Source: Selenomonas sp. (GTDB taxonomy: Bacteria; Bacillota_C; Negativicutes; Selenomonadales; Selenomonadaceae). Taken from it: a stretch of DNA of 38,325 bases. A model generated the notes under the pieces. It searched no databases. It was not told where the DNA came from and worked only from the letters and a program-made list of their open reading frames with translations. The DNA is taken from positions 1 to 38,325 of the forward strand of contig NZ_JAILKR010000095.1 in assembly GCF_024693525.1 (NCBI RefSeq), read 5' to 3'. Shown here piece after piece: positions 1 through 8,121 of this stretch; the stretch's first letter is position 1, and each line of letters starts with the position of its first letter. Made by a program: the position numbers and the translations under genes.

Positions 1-166
1 GGCTGGTATCCGTGAGCACTTCATGGCTCATCCGGAGCACTTCGATCCGCGTCAGTATGTTGCTGATGGCCGTTCCTACATCAAAGAGCTCGTTGAGCAC
101 AAGATCAAAGAGGTTCTCGGTTCCGACGGCCGTGCACCGGAAATCCTTGCGCTCATCAACAAATAA
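1..166 (+). CDS. fba: Fructose-1,6-bisphosphate aldolase, class II (3' end only)
   Basis: Only the last 54 codons are inside the window, reading from base 2 to a TAA stop. The peptide has the C-terminal signature of class II FBP aldolases: a helix with HPEHFDPRQY, then a YIKELVEHKIKEVLGS-type helix. The enzyme cleaves fructose-1,6-bisphosphate to DHAP and glyceraldehyde-3-phosphate in cytoplasmic glycolysis, using a zinc ion. The zinc ligands and catalytic Asp lie upstream, outside the window, so activity cannot be judged. A strong terminator follows 30 bases later, so it is the last gene of its transcript. Family call is good; the exact subclass is less certain. Confidence 0.8.
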   Translation, partial: AGIREHFMAHPEHFDPRQYVADGRSYIKELVEHKIKEVLGSDGRAPEILALINK

Positions 167-194
167 TTTGTTGCAAGCCGCTTAAACAAAGCGT

Positions 195-244
195 AAAAGA
201 CCTGCAAGTAAGTTCTAATGGACTTGCTTGCAGGTCTTTTTTTT
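195..244 (+). terminator. Rho-independent terminator of fba
   Basis: A long GC-rich stem (GACCTGCAAG pairing with CTTGCAGGTC, extended by AGT/ACT) with a short loop is followed by an uninterrupted run of T. It ends the aldolase transcript. Confidence 0.88.
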
Positions 245-856
245 GTGACGGATTATTTTTTGCTGTCTGTTTTGGTTTTAGGCTTATTCCTGCTGTTTAG
301 CGGAAAAAGCTGGGCCGCAGAATTTGAGCCGGTTTCTTATACGGCTTATACGTCGCTGTTCTGGCTGAAGGAGGCCGGCGTGCCGGAGGCGGCAGATTTG
401 ATGCCAGGCCCTGTCTGCATTACTATGGACGGCCTGATGATGTATCTGACCCATGAACAGCAGGCCAGCGTCTTGCAGAATATCAAAGCTATTTTGCAGA
501 AACATGGTGGCTGCTATATTACTACGGACTTTTCTGCCCGCGATTTTGTCATGGACGCGTCCAAAGTGGTTTATGGGGCGAAACATGCCCGTGAAGTCTA
601 TCGTGAATCGGCCAAGGTTTATGAAGATATTACGGATGCAGATTTCGATGAGAAGTTTCTTGCCAATGATGAAGAAGCCACGAGATTCATTACCGCACAG
701 GGGGTAAAGGTGCAGCGAATACCGCTGTTCAGCCAGCCGACAACACTTTACAGCGAAAAGGGCTTGGATAAGCAGCAGTTGCAACGATTGGATAGCATGA
801 AGAATGCGGCCATCGTATGGCTGATAACATGCGAATCCAGGAGGATGATAGAATAA
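218..856 (+). pseudogene. 5'-truncated class I SAM-dependent methyltransferase (LCMT-like), remnant
   Basis: From about base 310 the frame reads like the C-terminal 170-180 residues of a leucine-carboxyl-methyltransferase-like enzyme: PGPVCITMDGLMMYLTHEQ (the motif II/III strand and helix), then GGCYITTDFSARDFV, then the ITAQGVKVQRIPLF tail. The N-terminal half with the SAM-binding motif I (E/D-x-G-x-G) is absent. In its place is a short hydrophobic stretch, and the only ATG lies inside the aldolase terminator stem. No ribosome binding site precedes it. The likely history is a deletion that joined the 3' half of a methyltransferase gene to the fba terminator. No function is expected. The downstream part has no internal stop, so the deletion may be recent. 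Confidence 0.65.
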
Positions 857-922
857 GAAAAATGACATCTGACAAAATTGACTGCTTTTGCATTAGAGTG
901 CGTCCATGCTGAGCGCACATAC

Positions 923-958
923 AAAAATCCCAGAATGTAACAAACATTCTGGGATTTA
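923..958 (-). terminator. Bidirectional terminator after the exported GH32-like gene
   Basis: Perfect stem AAATCCCAGAATGT / ACATTCTGGGATTT with a loop of 5 to 6 bases, ten bases beyond the stop codon of the minus-strand gene. A-rich and T-rich flanks on both sides make it usable in either direction. Confidence 0.8.
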
Positions 959-967
959 AACGCTCAC

Positions 968-2440
968 TTAAATCGTGCTGCTCTGTAAATCCGTCAGTAC
1001 CACTTGACTGTCATGGGAGAAAATTCCCCACTGATGCTCAGGCAAGCCATACATACGTGTACTCAAGGCCATTTGATCATTGATATAGAGCACGGCTACG
1101 GTACCATCCAACAGCAGCGTAAAATCATAACGCTCCCCCTCCTGCAAACGAACGGGCACTGCTAATTCGGGTTTTGCCTTCCCAATGCGGGCCGTATCCG
1201 TATTGTAGAAAGCCACCTGCTGCTTGGATGGGTCAAATACCAAGTTGAGCGCGCCTGTCTGATTCGGACCAACCTGGAACATAAGTCCAAAGGTTCCCTG
1301 CTTTCCTGCCGGGGTAAAATGTCCGGTTATTTTCCGCATTCCCTCTATTTTCGGCATCACGACATTCGCAAAACCTTTTCCCTCAAAGCGATAGCTTTTG
1401 GCATCCACGCTTACCGTTCCGCTTTGCGTAATCGGCACCAGCTTCTCATCCTGCCGCAACTGCTTCGTAATCTTTTCCACTGGTACCGGATAAAGTGTCC
1501 CATCATCATGCTGCTTGAGTTGATGCGCTACGAGATTGCCTGCCCAATCGGTCAGCTTCTTGTCCTGCTTATCGGCCTTAGTTGGCGTCCAACCTACCAG
1601 ATATAGATTCTCTTTATCCTGTGCCAGTTTGCCAGCATAGAAACCACTGGCATCAAAGTAATCACGTTCCGGCTTCACAAAGGGGCCTTTTGAATCTTTT
1701 GCCATCCGGTAATGTACCACACGGGAAGGCCACTGATCCGAAAACGTCAGATACCAGTAATCACCATATTTAACCAAGGTCGGACACTCCATATTCGCAG
1801 AACTTCCCATATCATTTTCAAAGAGGATACCTTTATCTTCCCAGTGCTTCAAGTCCTTCGATGTGTAACGGGCAATTACGCCGCGTGCCTTTTTGCTGCG
1901 CGTCGTAATGAGCATCCAGTATTCATCATAATCCGCATTATAGAATACATTCGGATCGCGGAAGGTATCATCATAAACATACGGTTTGCTGCCATGGAAC
2001 GTATCCTCTGGCAGTTTTTGCCAACTTACCAGATCCCGGCTAACCGCATGCATGATATTTTCTTTGGGCATGCTTCGCCAGTTAAAGCCTGTATAGAACG
2101 CATGATAAAGACCATCTTTATCCTTTACCACCGAACCGGTTCCTAAAGCTGAGTCCTTGGCAAATTCATTTTCCGTATCATACGGAATAACCATACTATC
2201 CTGCTGATAATCGACAAAATCTTTCGTGGTCAATAAGCTCCAAGGATGAAAACCGACCTCCCCATCACGCATATCCTCCAGATAAAAGATGCGGAACTGT
2301 TCTCCATCGTAATACGGCATCGTATCGCCTACCCAGCTGTAACCGGTATCGGGGAAAATCGACGGATAGGCCAACGCCGGAGAATTCATAAAACCAAAAC
2401 TCGAAGCTGCCAGCATCGCTGCCAGGATTTGTTTTTTCAT
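968..2440 (-). CDS. Exported GH32-like fructan hydrolase
   Basis: 490 residues. A signal peptide (MKKQ, hydrophobic AAMLAASSFGFM, cleavage near PALA) exports it. The five-bladed GH32/GH43/GH68 fold is visible from its three acidic motifs: GDTMPYY near residue 40 (the nucleophile position, replacing the usual WMNDPNG), FRDPNVF near 160 (the RDP transition-state stabiliser) and MECPTLV near 220 (Glu acid/base). A C-terminal beta-sandwich follows from about residue 345. It probably cuts levan, inulin or fructo-oligosaccharides outside the cytoplasm. It is the last gene of the minus-strand locus, 30 bases after the porin stop codon, so porin and hydrolase are probably cotranscribed. I start it at the MKKQ methionine: AAGGATGG precedes it and the signal peptide begins there. 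The linkage specificity (beta-2,1 or beta-2,6) cannot be read. Confidence 0.72.
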   Translation of the reverse strand: MKKQILAAMLAASSFGFMNSPALAYPSIFPDTGYSWVGDTMPYYDGEQFRIFYLEDMRDGEVGFHPWSLLTTKDFVDYQQDSMVIPYDTENEFAKDSALGTGSVVKDKDGLYHAFYTGFNWRSMPKENIMHAVSRDLVSWQKLPEDTFHGSKPYVYDDTFRDPNVFYNADYDEYWMLITTRSKKARGVIARYTSKDLKHWEDKGILFENDMGSSANMECPTLVKYGDYWYLTFSDQWPSRVVHYRMAKDSKGPFVKPERDYFDASGFYAGKLAQDKENLYLVGWTPTKADKQDKKLTDWAGNLVAHQLKQHDDGTLYPVPVEKITKQLRQDEKLVPITQSGTVSVDAKSYRFEGKGFANVVMPKIEGMRKITGHFTPAGKQGTFGLMFQVGPNQTGALNLVFDPSKQQVAFYNTDTARIGKAKPELAVPVRLQEGERYDFTLLLDGTVAVLYINDQMALSTRMYGLPEHQWGIFSHDSQVVLTDLQSSTI

Positions 2441-2470
2441 AACCTGCCATCCTTTCATCCTAAATACTGC

Positions 2471-3820
2471 TTAGAAATATACTTCCCACTGCGTACGGAA
2501 GAAGCTGTAATGATTCCTTTTCCCTGTAAGTTTTCCTTGACCTGCATCAAATAGGCCTTGCTTGCCAAACGTATAATTGACCAGCAGCTTCGTATTGCGT
2601 ACGGGTACGAAATCAGCACCAATGCGGACACCATTGAACTCACCGGCACGATACTGCCATGGCTTATCGGGAGCATCCGGATTCTGCTGTTTCAGTTCCT
2701 CTTTATAATCGCCATGCGTCGGGTCAACGATATCATCGTTAAACCAATTTGTCATTCCGGTATGACCACGCTGCAAATACTTTTTGATATAGATATCAAA
2801 AGAACCAGGGATATCAGCCCGCGCCTCTTTGTATTGCAATTGCATGAAATGCGACTTATTCAACGAGTTTGAATCCGATTTAGCTAATGCGGCCCAGAAT
2901 TTCAAATCGCGATTGAGTTTTGTATCAAAGCCGAGCGAGAACGTCTTGCGCCGCAAATTATCATTCCGCCGCGTTATGCGTCCGTAATGCGTATTGATAT
3001 TGGTGTTTTTCGCCACAGGGATTTCTCCTATCAACGACAAAACCCGTACATTGCCACTGCCGCCTTCTGCCCAAATATCCAATTTATTTTCCGTATCGCC
3101 ATAAAAAACCTTGCTATACGTATTACCAGAATTCAGCGTAAAGTTGGCCTTGCGTCCCCATCTTGTCGGTATGCCATAAGATGCCTGCCAACCATCGATT
3201 TTTTCATCAAACGTAAACTTATACGGGGATTGCAGATAATAGCGGCCGAGCTTAACATTCACATCCCCTACCCGGCCATCCGCATAAAGCTGCAGTACCG
3301 GACGGGAGTATTTCTTGCCTCCTGGTGCATCAAAACCACCATCGGCTTCATACGCTCCATGATTCGTGGAAAGACTATCTTCAAACTCATGCTCACTATG
3401 AAAGGACCAACGCTCATTGATTCGATGATTGACAAACAGGTTGAGCCAGACAGACTTTCGATTGGTCCCCTTGAAATCTGCAAAATGCTGCTTATCCCAG
3501 CGGAAGCGTCCATAACCATGGATATCCACCCGTGGTTCATTGGTCTTTTTCTCTACCTTAGTCATTCGCTTTTCCAGGCTTCCCAACTGCGCATTCAGCC
3601 TTTTCTGCAATTCCTGTGCCTGATATAGCTGCTGCTCCAATTCCTTATGTAAAGTCTGCAACGACTCCTGCGTCACAGGTTCCGCCGCAGCTGCAGCCTG
3701 TCCTGTCCCACCTTGTTCGCTCATCACATTTGCCGCTGCTAAAGGCTGTGCTCCCACAGTTCCATAAGTCCCCAATGCGAGCGCCGGCACCAAACCATAA
3801 GCTAGAAAATTCTTCTTCAT
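2471..3820 (-). CDS. Outer-membrane porin with periplasmic coiled coil
   Basis: 449 residues. A signal peptide (MKKNFLAYG... to about residue 25) is followed by an Ala/Gln-rich linker and a heptad-repeat coiled coil at about residues 48-92 (LHKELEQQLYQAQELQKRL). The rest alternates polar and aromatic residues in short strands, as in beta-barrels (YGRFRWDKQHF, VKLGRYYLQ), and ends in aromatic WEVYF with a terminal Phe, the usual outer-membrane assembly signal. The coiled coil may link the barrel to the cell wall, as S-layer-homology domains do in other Negativicutes porins; no SLH domain is visible here. Its place between a sugar permease and an exported fructan hydrolase suggests it admits fructo-oligosaccharides. 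Ribosome binding site GGGGAGGA sits at good spacing before the chosen ATG. Confidence 0.75.
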   Translation of the reverse strand: MKKNFLAYGLVPALALGTYGTVGAQPLAAANVMSEQGGTGQAAAAAEPVTQESLQTLHKELEQQLYQAQELQKRLNAQLGSLEKRMTKVEKKTNEPRVDIHGYGRFRWDKQHFADFKGTNRKSVWLNLFVNHRINERWSFHSEHEFEDSLSTNHGAYEADGGFDAPGGKKYSRPVLQLYADGRVGDVNVKLGRYYLQSPYKFTFDEKIDGWQASYGIPTRWGRKANFTLNSGNTYSKVFYGDTENKLDIWAEGGSGNVRVLSLIGEIPVAKNTNINTHYGRITRRNDNLRRKTFSLGFDTKLNRDLKFWAALAKSDSNSLNKSHFMQLQYKEARADIPGSFDIYIKKYLQRGHTGMTNWFNDDIVDPTHGDYKEELKQQNPDAPDKPWQYRAGEFNGVRIGADFVPVRNTKLLVNYTFGKQGLFDAGQGKLTGKRNHYSFFRTQWEVYF

Positions 3821-3840
3821 ATATTTTCCTCCCCTGGCAG

Positions 3841-3885
3841 AAAACAATCAAAAACGTCCCTGCGGCCATTCGGCAGTCAGGGACG
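3841..3885 (-). terminator. Terminator between permease and porin
   Basis: On the minus strand CGTCCCTG ... CAGGGACG forms a stem that continues into TTTTTGATTGTTTT. It lies 19 bases after the permease stop and would lower expression of porin and exported hydrolase relative to the upstream genes, unless those have their own promoter. Confidence 0.8.
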
Positions 3886-3904
3886 CTAGCTTCTATCTAT
3901 CCTC

Positions 3905-5179
3905 TCAGGCTTCTAGCGGCTGACCTGCCACATCTTTATCGTCTTTTTTCAGGATAAAAAATGCATACAACGTAGCACAGATAACAATTCCTGCAATAAT
4001 CAGGAATGTATTCTGGTAACCGATATTATCGCGCAAGCTGCCGAGTGGCACCGAAAAGATAATGCCACCTACAGAAGCTGCAATCTGGAAACCTACCATA
4101 TAGAGCGTAGCCGATACGCGCGTGTCAAAATGAAGCGTAAAGTAACGGAAAATGGCCAGGACAAAGAGAGCCGTTTCCGGGGCATGCAAAAGTTTGATGA
4201 GACCAATCCCCAGTGGCGTCGAAGCTAAACCGCATCCACCGATACGGCAGACCATGATCAGGCAGCCTAACAGCAGCGCACGACGCACGCCAATCCGTTT
4301 CATCAAGATTGGCACCAATCCCATCATGACGAACTCCAAAAACACCTGAACCGAATTCAAAATACCATAGGCCTGCTGTCCTTCCTCAGGCGTAGCAAAG
4401 AAGCGCGTGAAAAATTCAGGGAACATCTGCTGGTCAAACACGGTGTAAAACGTCCAACTCAGGATAACAAAAATGATAATCCGCCAAAGATCCATAATGC
4501 CAAAGACCTGAACAATCTCCTTGATGGATGGCGATTTCGTCGCCTTATCGCGCTCCTCACGATTCTCATACTTCGCAACATTTTCTTCTTTGTTTTCCGG
4601 TTTTACAAACACCAGGATAGCGAGCAGTACCGCCGACACCGCGGAACCAGTCCAAAAAACCAGATAAGGATTAATGGTAAAGAGGAATCCAGCTGCCAGC
4701 GCCGAGATGGCATAGCCAAAAGATCCCCACGCTCTAGCTTGCCCATACTCAAAGCTATAACGACGGCTGAGTCGTTCCGTTACTGCCTCAAATACCGGGC
4801 AGGCTGCCAGATAAGCCACCGCCAAATATACCGCTCCTACCATCGCACCGACGTAAAAATTGCTGGCCAGCATCGGCACATAAACCCAGGTAAAAAATGG
4901 TGCCAAAAGGACTTGGCAGCCTACCATTGCCATAAGTAAATGCTTTTTTAATCCCAACTTATCCTGAATGGAACCATAAACAAACATCAACACCAAAGCT
5001 ACGGCTGAACCAAACGTGTAGATTGTTCCCACTTGAGCTCCCGTAAATCCCTGCTTGGACGTCAGCCAAATCTGGAAAAATGACCACCAAATCCCCCATC
5101 CAGCAAAGAACAAAAGAATTTCCAGTGAACCCGTCCGATAAAACGGATTTTTTAGTGCCTGCATCAAAATGTTTTGCAT
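3905..5179 (-). CDS. cscB: Sucrose/oligosaccharide:H+ symporter, LacY (CscB) family
   Basis: 424 residues with twelve predicted membrane helices, major facilitator superfamily. Features of the LacY/CscB subfamily are visible: EYGQARAWGSFGYA (the Arg144 helix of LacY), NSVQVFLEFVMM, VCRIGG (Arg302 position), and HAPE, which keeps the His322/Glu325 proton-relay pair at the right spacing. The protein should import sucrose or short fructo-oligosaccharides with protons across the inner membrane. It lies 29 bases downstream of the cytoplasmic sucrase and belongs to its operon, under the LacI-type regulator. Ribosome binding site AAGGGGG precedes the ATG. Substrate is inferred from the subfamily and from the two GH32 neighbours. 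Confidence 0.82.
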   Translation of the reverse strand: MQNILMQALKNPFYRTGSLEILLFFAGWGIWWSFFQIWLTSKQGFTGAQVGTIYTFGSAVALVLMFVYGSIQDKLGLKKHLLMAMVGCQVLLAPFFTWVYVPMLASNFYVGAMVGAVYLAVAYLAACPVFEAVTERLSRRYSFEYGQARAWGSFGYAISALAAGFLFTINPYLVFWTGSAVSAVLLAILVFVKPENKEENVAKYENREERDKATKSPSIKEIVQVFGIMDLWRIIIFVILSWTFYTVFDQQMFPEFFTRFFATPEEGQQAYGILNSVQVFLEFVMMGLVPILMKRIGVRRALLLGCLIMVCRIGGCGLASTPLGIGLIKLLHAPETALFVLAIFRYFTLHFDTRVSATLYMVGFQIAASVGGIIFSVPLGSLRDNIGYQNTFLIIAGIVICATLYAFFILKKDDKDVAGQPLEA

Positions 5180-5208
5180 GATTGTTGTTCCCCCTTAAGT
5201 TACCTCAA

Positions 5209-6585
5209 TCAATAAAGATTAGATTCACTCTCTAACCGCCATGCTTTCGTCTGATTGGCCGACTTTGCCAGCAAACGGCAAGTTACATCATCTTGCCAAT
5301 ACATACGCTCGGTAAACGTCAATTCCCCATCATCAACGAATATTTCTGCTGAACTCTTATCAAGGAAAATCTGCAATTTGAGAGGCCCTTCTGACCGCCG
5401 CCAAGCCGCCCGTTCGCCATCCTCTGTATTGCGGTTCAAAACCAGCCGTCCACCGGGTTCCAGGCTGAGCTGCAGATTCCTGCTGCCATCGGTAAGCAGG
5501 AGCAGCACGCCTTCCGCCTTATCCGCAAAGGTCAGTTTCAATTCAGCCACTTTCCCCAGTTTATAATCCTGCTGCGCTTCGAGCTGTCCATCCAGCAGCA
5601 CTTCCTGCCGCAGTCCCTTGAGCTCTGCTACTGGTTTTTGGACGAGATACCCATCCTTTACCGATAACTCACGCGGAAGTGTCAGAGCACCCGCCCAGCC
5701 ATCTTCGATTTCCGGCATAGATGAATCCCAAGCATTCATCCAAGCTATCATCACACGTCTTCCATCCGGTGTCAACATCGTTTGCGTTGCATAAAAATCA
5801 TGTCCGTGATCGATTTCCACAAAGCCATGATGCGCCAGCTTTTTCTCTTCTACATGTCCCAGCAGGTAGCCCGTCTGATTCAAATTGCGGAAACGATCGC
5901 CATCCGCCTCCACCCCCTGTGGGGACATCAACAGGATATCTGCGCCATCCAGGTGGAAAAAGTCCGGACATTCCCACATATATCCTTCTTTTTCCTTCGA
6001 AACTGCCTTGCTTAGTTCTGTTACCTCCTGCCAGTGCAATAGATCCGGCGAACCATAGATCAAGGCACGCCCTAGACCATCGGTTGCCTGACTCCCCAAC
6101 ACCATGTAAAACATATCGCCATCCTGCCAAACCTTTGGATCACGAAAATGCTTCGTATTACCCGCTGGTGTTTTGAGTACCGGATTGGCACCATACTTCG
6201 TGAAATGGATGCCATCCTCACTCCAGGCCACACGCTGATCCTGATAAAAATCTTCCGGATCTACTGCATTCGGCGTATGATGTCCTGTATAGACCAGCCA
6301 GAGCTTATCCTCATAAACTACTGCACTGCCGGAAAAGCAACCGTTCTCATTTTCATCAGGTGCCAGTGCTACCGGCAGCGTCTCCCAATGCACCAAGTCG
6401 CGACTACGTGCGTGTCCCCAATGCATCGGCCCCCATTCCGCAGCATATGGGTAATACTGATAGAAGATATGATACCAGCCTTTAAAAAAGGAAAAACCAT
6501 TCGGATCATTCATCCAGCCGCCTGGTGTCATTAGATGATATCCCAATCGATATCGCTGATTCGTGATTGCCATCGGCGTTTTCAT
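5209..6585 (-). CDS. cscA: Cytoplasmic GH32 sucrase / beta-fructofuranosidase
   Basis: 458 residues without a signal peptide, so cytoplasmic. All three GH32 catalytic motifs are intact: GGWMNDPNGF near residue 24 (Asp nucleophile), HFRDPKVW near 145 (RDP) and WECPDFF near 208 (Glu acid/base), followed by a C-terminal sandwich with LQIFLDKSSAEIFVDDG. It hydrolyses sucrose or imported fructo-oligosaccharides (sucrose-6-phosphate is possible if a PTS exists elsewhere). The partner is a proton symporter rather than a PTS, which favours unphosphorylated sugar. I start it at the third possible Met (MKTPMAITNQ): AAGGAG lies 9 bases upstream of it and overlaps the other candidates. It is the first gene after the twin-operator promoter. 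Confidence 0.9.
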   Translation of the reverse strand: MKTPMAITNQRYRLGYHLMTPGGWMNDPNGFSFFKGWYHIFYQYYPYAAEWGPMHWGHARSRDLVHWETLPVALAPDENENGCFSGSAVVYEDKLWLVYTGHHTPNAVDPEDFYQDQRVAWSEDGIHFTKYGANPVLKTPAGNTKHFRDPKVWQDGDMFYMVLGSQATDGLGRALIYGSPDLLHWQEVTELSKAVSKEKEGYMWECPDFFHLDGADILLMSPQGVEADGDRFRNLNQTGYLLGHVEEKKLAHHGFVEIDHGHDFYATQTMLTPDGRRVMIAWMNAWDSSMPEIEDGWAGALTLPRELSVKDGYLVQKPVAELKGLRQEVLLDGQLEAQQDYKLGKVAELKLTFADKAEGVLLLLTDGSRNLQLSLEPGGRLVLNRNTEDGERAAWRRSEGPLKLQIFLDKSSAEIFVDDGELTFTERMYWQDDVTCRLLAKSANQTKAWRLESESNLY

Positions 6586-6629
6586 AAGCATGCGCTCCTT
6601 CATCTATTTGGATTATTGTTTTGTTCTTT

Positions 6630-6654
6630 TGAACCGGTTCATTGAACCGGTTCA
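6630..6654 (-). promoter_or_regulatory. Twin LacI-family operators
   Basis: The perfect palindrome TGAACCGGTTCA occurs twice, at 6630-6641 and 6643-6654, with centres 13 bp apart. With its flanks the pair forms a nearly perfect 31-bp inverted repeat. The central CCGG flanked by TGAA/TTCA is a typical LacI-family operator. The sites lie just downstream of the -10 box of the sucrase promoter, where a bound repressor would block initiation. The regulator encoded immediately upstream (6769-7743) is the obvious ligand-responsive partner. Confidence 0.85.
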
Positions 6655-6660
6655 AAATGT

Positions 6661-6689
6661 ATTTTAGACTTATTTGCATCGATTGTCAA
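6661..6689 (-). promoter_or_regulatory. Sigma-70 type promoter of the sucrase-permease operon
   Basis: On the minus strand TTGACA (6684-6689) is followed by a 17-base spacer and TAAAAT (6661-6666). The start site would fall at the edge of the twin operators. Confidence 0.85.
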
Positions 6690-6745
6690 TGGTTTTGAAA
6701 TAATTTATTTTGTTTCTTTATTCTGACAATATGCAAAGACTCAAC

Positions 6746-6783
6746 AAAAAAAAGGAGAAACCTGTCTGCTAACAAGTTTCTCC
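6746..6783 (-). terminator. Terminator overlapping the lacI-type stop codon
   Basis: GGAGAAAC ... GTTTCTCC forms a stem whose first arm is part of the last codons of the regulator gene. Its loop contains the TAG stop, and eight T follow on the minus strand. It separates the regulator transcript from the operon promoter downstream. Confidence 0.85.
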
Positions 6784-7743
6784 TGCCAATAATGTCGGCG
6801 GCAATATCCATGGTGAATCATCGGGCCTGCCGTTTATGAACCCCACTATTTTCTTTACCGCCAACTCCGCCAGTTCCTTGATAGGTTGGCGCACCGCGGT
6901 CAACTTATAAATACCACTTTGCGTAATATCCGTACCATCATAAGCCACCAGCTTCAACTGATCCGGTATCTTTATTCCTTTCCGCACAGCTACCTGCAGA
7001 CAGCTGGCCACCGATACATCCGAGCCTAATATCCCATCCACATCGCGGTACTTAGCAAAGATCATCTCTGCCAGTTGCAGGGACTCTTGAAAGCCAAAGC
7101 TATTCCATGGCAATGGCACGATATCCGTACGAACCCCATGTTTCTGCATGACAGCATTAAAAGCCTGATGATATTCCCCCGCCGGTGTCTTAACCATCTG
7201 CGAACCGGCTATCTGTACGATATGACGGCAGTCATGCTGCAGAAAAGCCCTGGCCGCGAGCTGCCCGCCCAGTACATGATCGGCATGCACAATAGGTATT
7301 TCTGGACTTAGATAGCGGTCAAATGCCAGAATCGGCTGTTTGATGCCCTGATAAAGAGAAGTATCCAAGGAATGCGCCCCCATGATAATGCCATCCATAT
7401 TTTGACGCTGCAGCATATCGATAAAGACATGCTCCGCATTTTCCTTTTGCTGAGTACAGCAAAGCATTGTTTTATAGCCCTGATGATACAGGGATTCCTC
7501 GATTGCCTCCACTAACTCGGCAAAAAAGGGATGCGCTACCGTTGGCACGATAATCCCGACAGTCATCGTACGCTTCAATGACAGGTTGCGCGCCATCTCA
7601 CTGGGTATATATTGCAGCTTTTCTACCGCATCCTGTACTTTTTTCCGTATCTGCGGGGACCCGTAATCCGTGTGGTTCAGCACCATGGAGACCGTTCCTA
7701 CCGACACGCCAGCCTCCCGTGCTACATCCCGAATTTTGGCCAT
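6769..7743 (-). CDS. LacI-family transcriptional regulator of the fructan/sucrose locus
   Basis: 324 residues. The N-terminal helix-turn-helix reads MAKIRDVAREAGVSVGTVSMVLN, followed by the hinge helix (PSEMARNLSLKRT) that inserts into the minor groove at a CpG centre such as CCGG. Residues from about 60 form the periplasmic-binding-protein-like sugar domain (VGIIVPTVAHPFFAELVEAIE, MDGIIMGAHS, DGILGSDVSVA, KLVAYDGTD). It probably represses the sucrase operon until a sugar such as sucrose or a fructose derivative binds. I start it at the second Met, because GGGAGGAG lies 7 bases before it and inside the longer reading. The gene ends in its own terminator. Confidence 0.87.
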   Translation of the reverse strand: MAKIRDVAREAGVSVGTVSMVLNHTDYGSPQIRKKVQDAVEKLQYIPSEMARNLSLKRTMTVGIIVPTVAHPFFAELVEAIEESLYHQGYKTMLCCTQQKENAEHVFIDMLQRQNMDGIIMGAHSLDTSLYQGIKQPILAFDRYLSPEIPIVHADHVLGGQLAARAFLQHDCRHIVQIAGSQMVKTPAGEYHQAFNAVMQKHGVRTDIVPLPWNSFGFQESLQLAEMIFAKYRDVDGILGSDVSVASCLQVAVRKGIKIPDQLKLVAYDGTDITQSGIYKLTAVRQPIKELAELAVKKIVGFINGRPDDSPWILPPTLLAGETC

Positions 7744-7815
7744 ATATGCTCCTCCCATCTTCCAACTGCTTTATCCTAACCATGCCAAGCCTCACGAAAA
7801 ATACTCGGCATGCCT

Positions 7816-7842
7816 AGTATACCATAAATTGACCGATCAATT
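7816..7842 (-). promoter_or_regulatory. Likely promoter region of the lacI-type gene
   Basis: TATACT (minus strand, 7816-7821) is a good -10 box about 75 bases before the start codon. The near-palindrome AATTGACCGATCAATT (7827-7842) overlaps the spacer and may be a -35 substitute or binding site. It is one mismatch away from the dispersed TTGACNNGTCAA motif. No clear -35 is present. Confidence 0.45.
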
Positions 7843-7867
7843 CGAGCCATTTCATGATAAGCCGCCT

Positions 7868-8077
7868 TTATACCATTTCCTTGCTGATCATCAGCCTGTT
7901 ACAACCATCACGGTATTCATACTGCATGCTATCGACATTATTCCTGGCCAGGAAAATCCCCAGGCCTCCCCCTTTCCGCTCCTCGAATCGCAAAATCAGA
8001 TCAGGGTCCTGCCGTTTCAATGGATTATTCGTCATCAATAAGTATTTTTCCTGCCCATCAAGCGACTCCCTCTTCAT
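7868..8077 (-). pseudogene. C-terminal remnant of an anti-sigma/RsbW-like HATPase
   Basis: The 69-codon frame reads DPDLILRFEERKGGGLGIFLARN and then MQYEYRDGCNRLMISKE. This is the G2-box and last strand of HATPase_c_2 proteins (RsbW/SpoIIAB type), which usually read GGLGIFLV...D...Y...GGN.L. Such kinases are about 140 residues; here the N box and G1 box are absent, so it is a 5'-deleted fragment with no expected activity. No ribosome binding site precedes the Met. No STAS-domain partner is visible nearby. Confidence 0.6.
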
Positions 8078-8121
8078 CTAAATCTGATGGAGCAATGGGA
8101 TAACACGCCCCTAATAACAGC

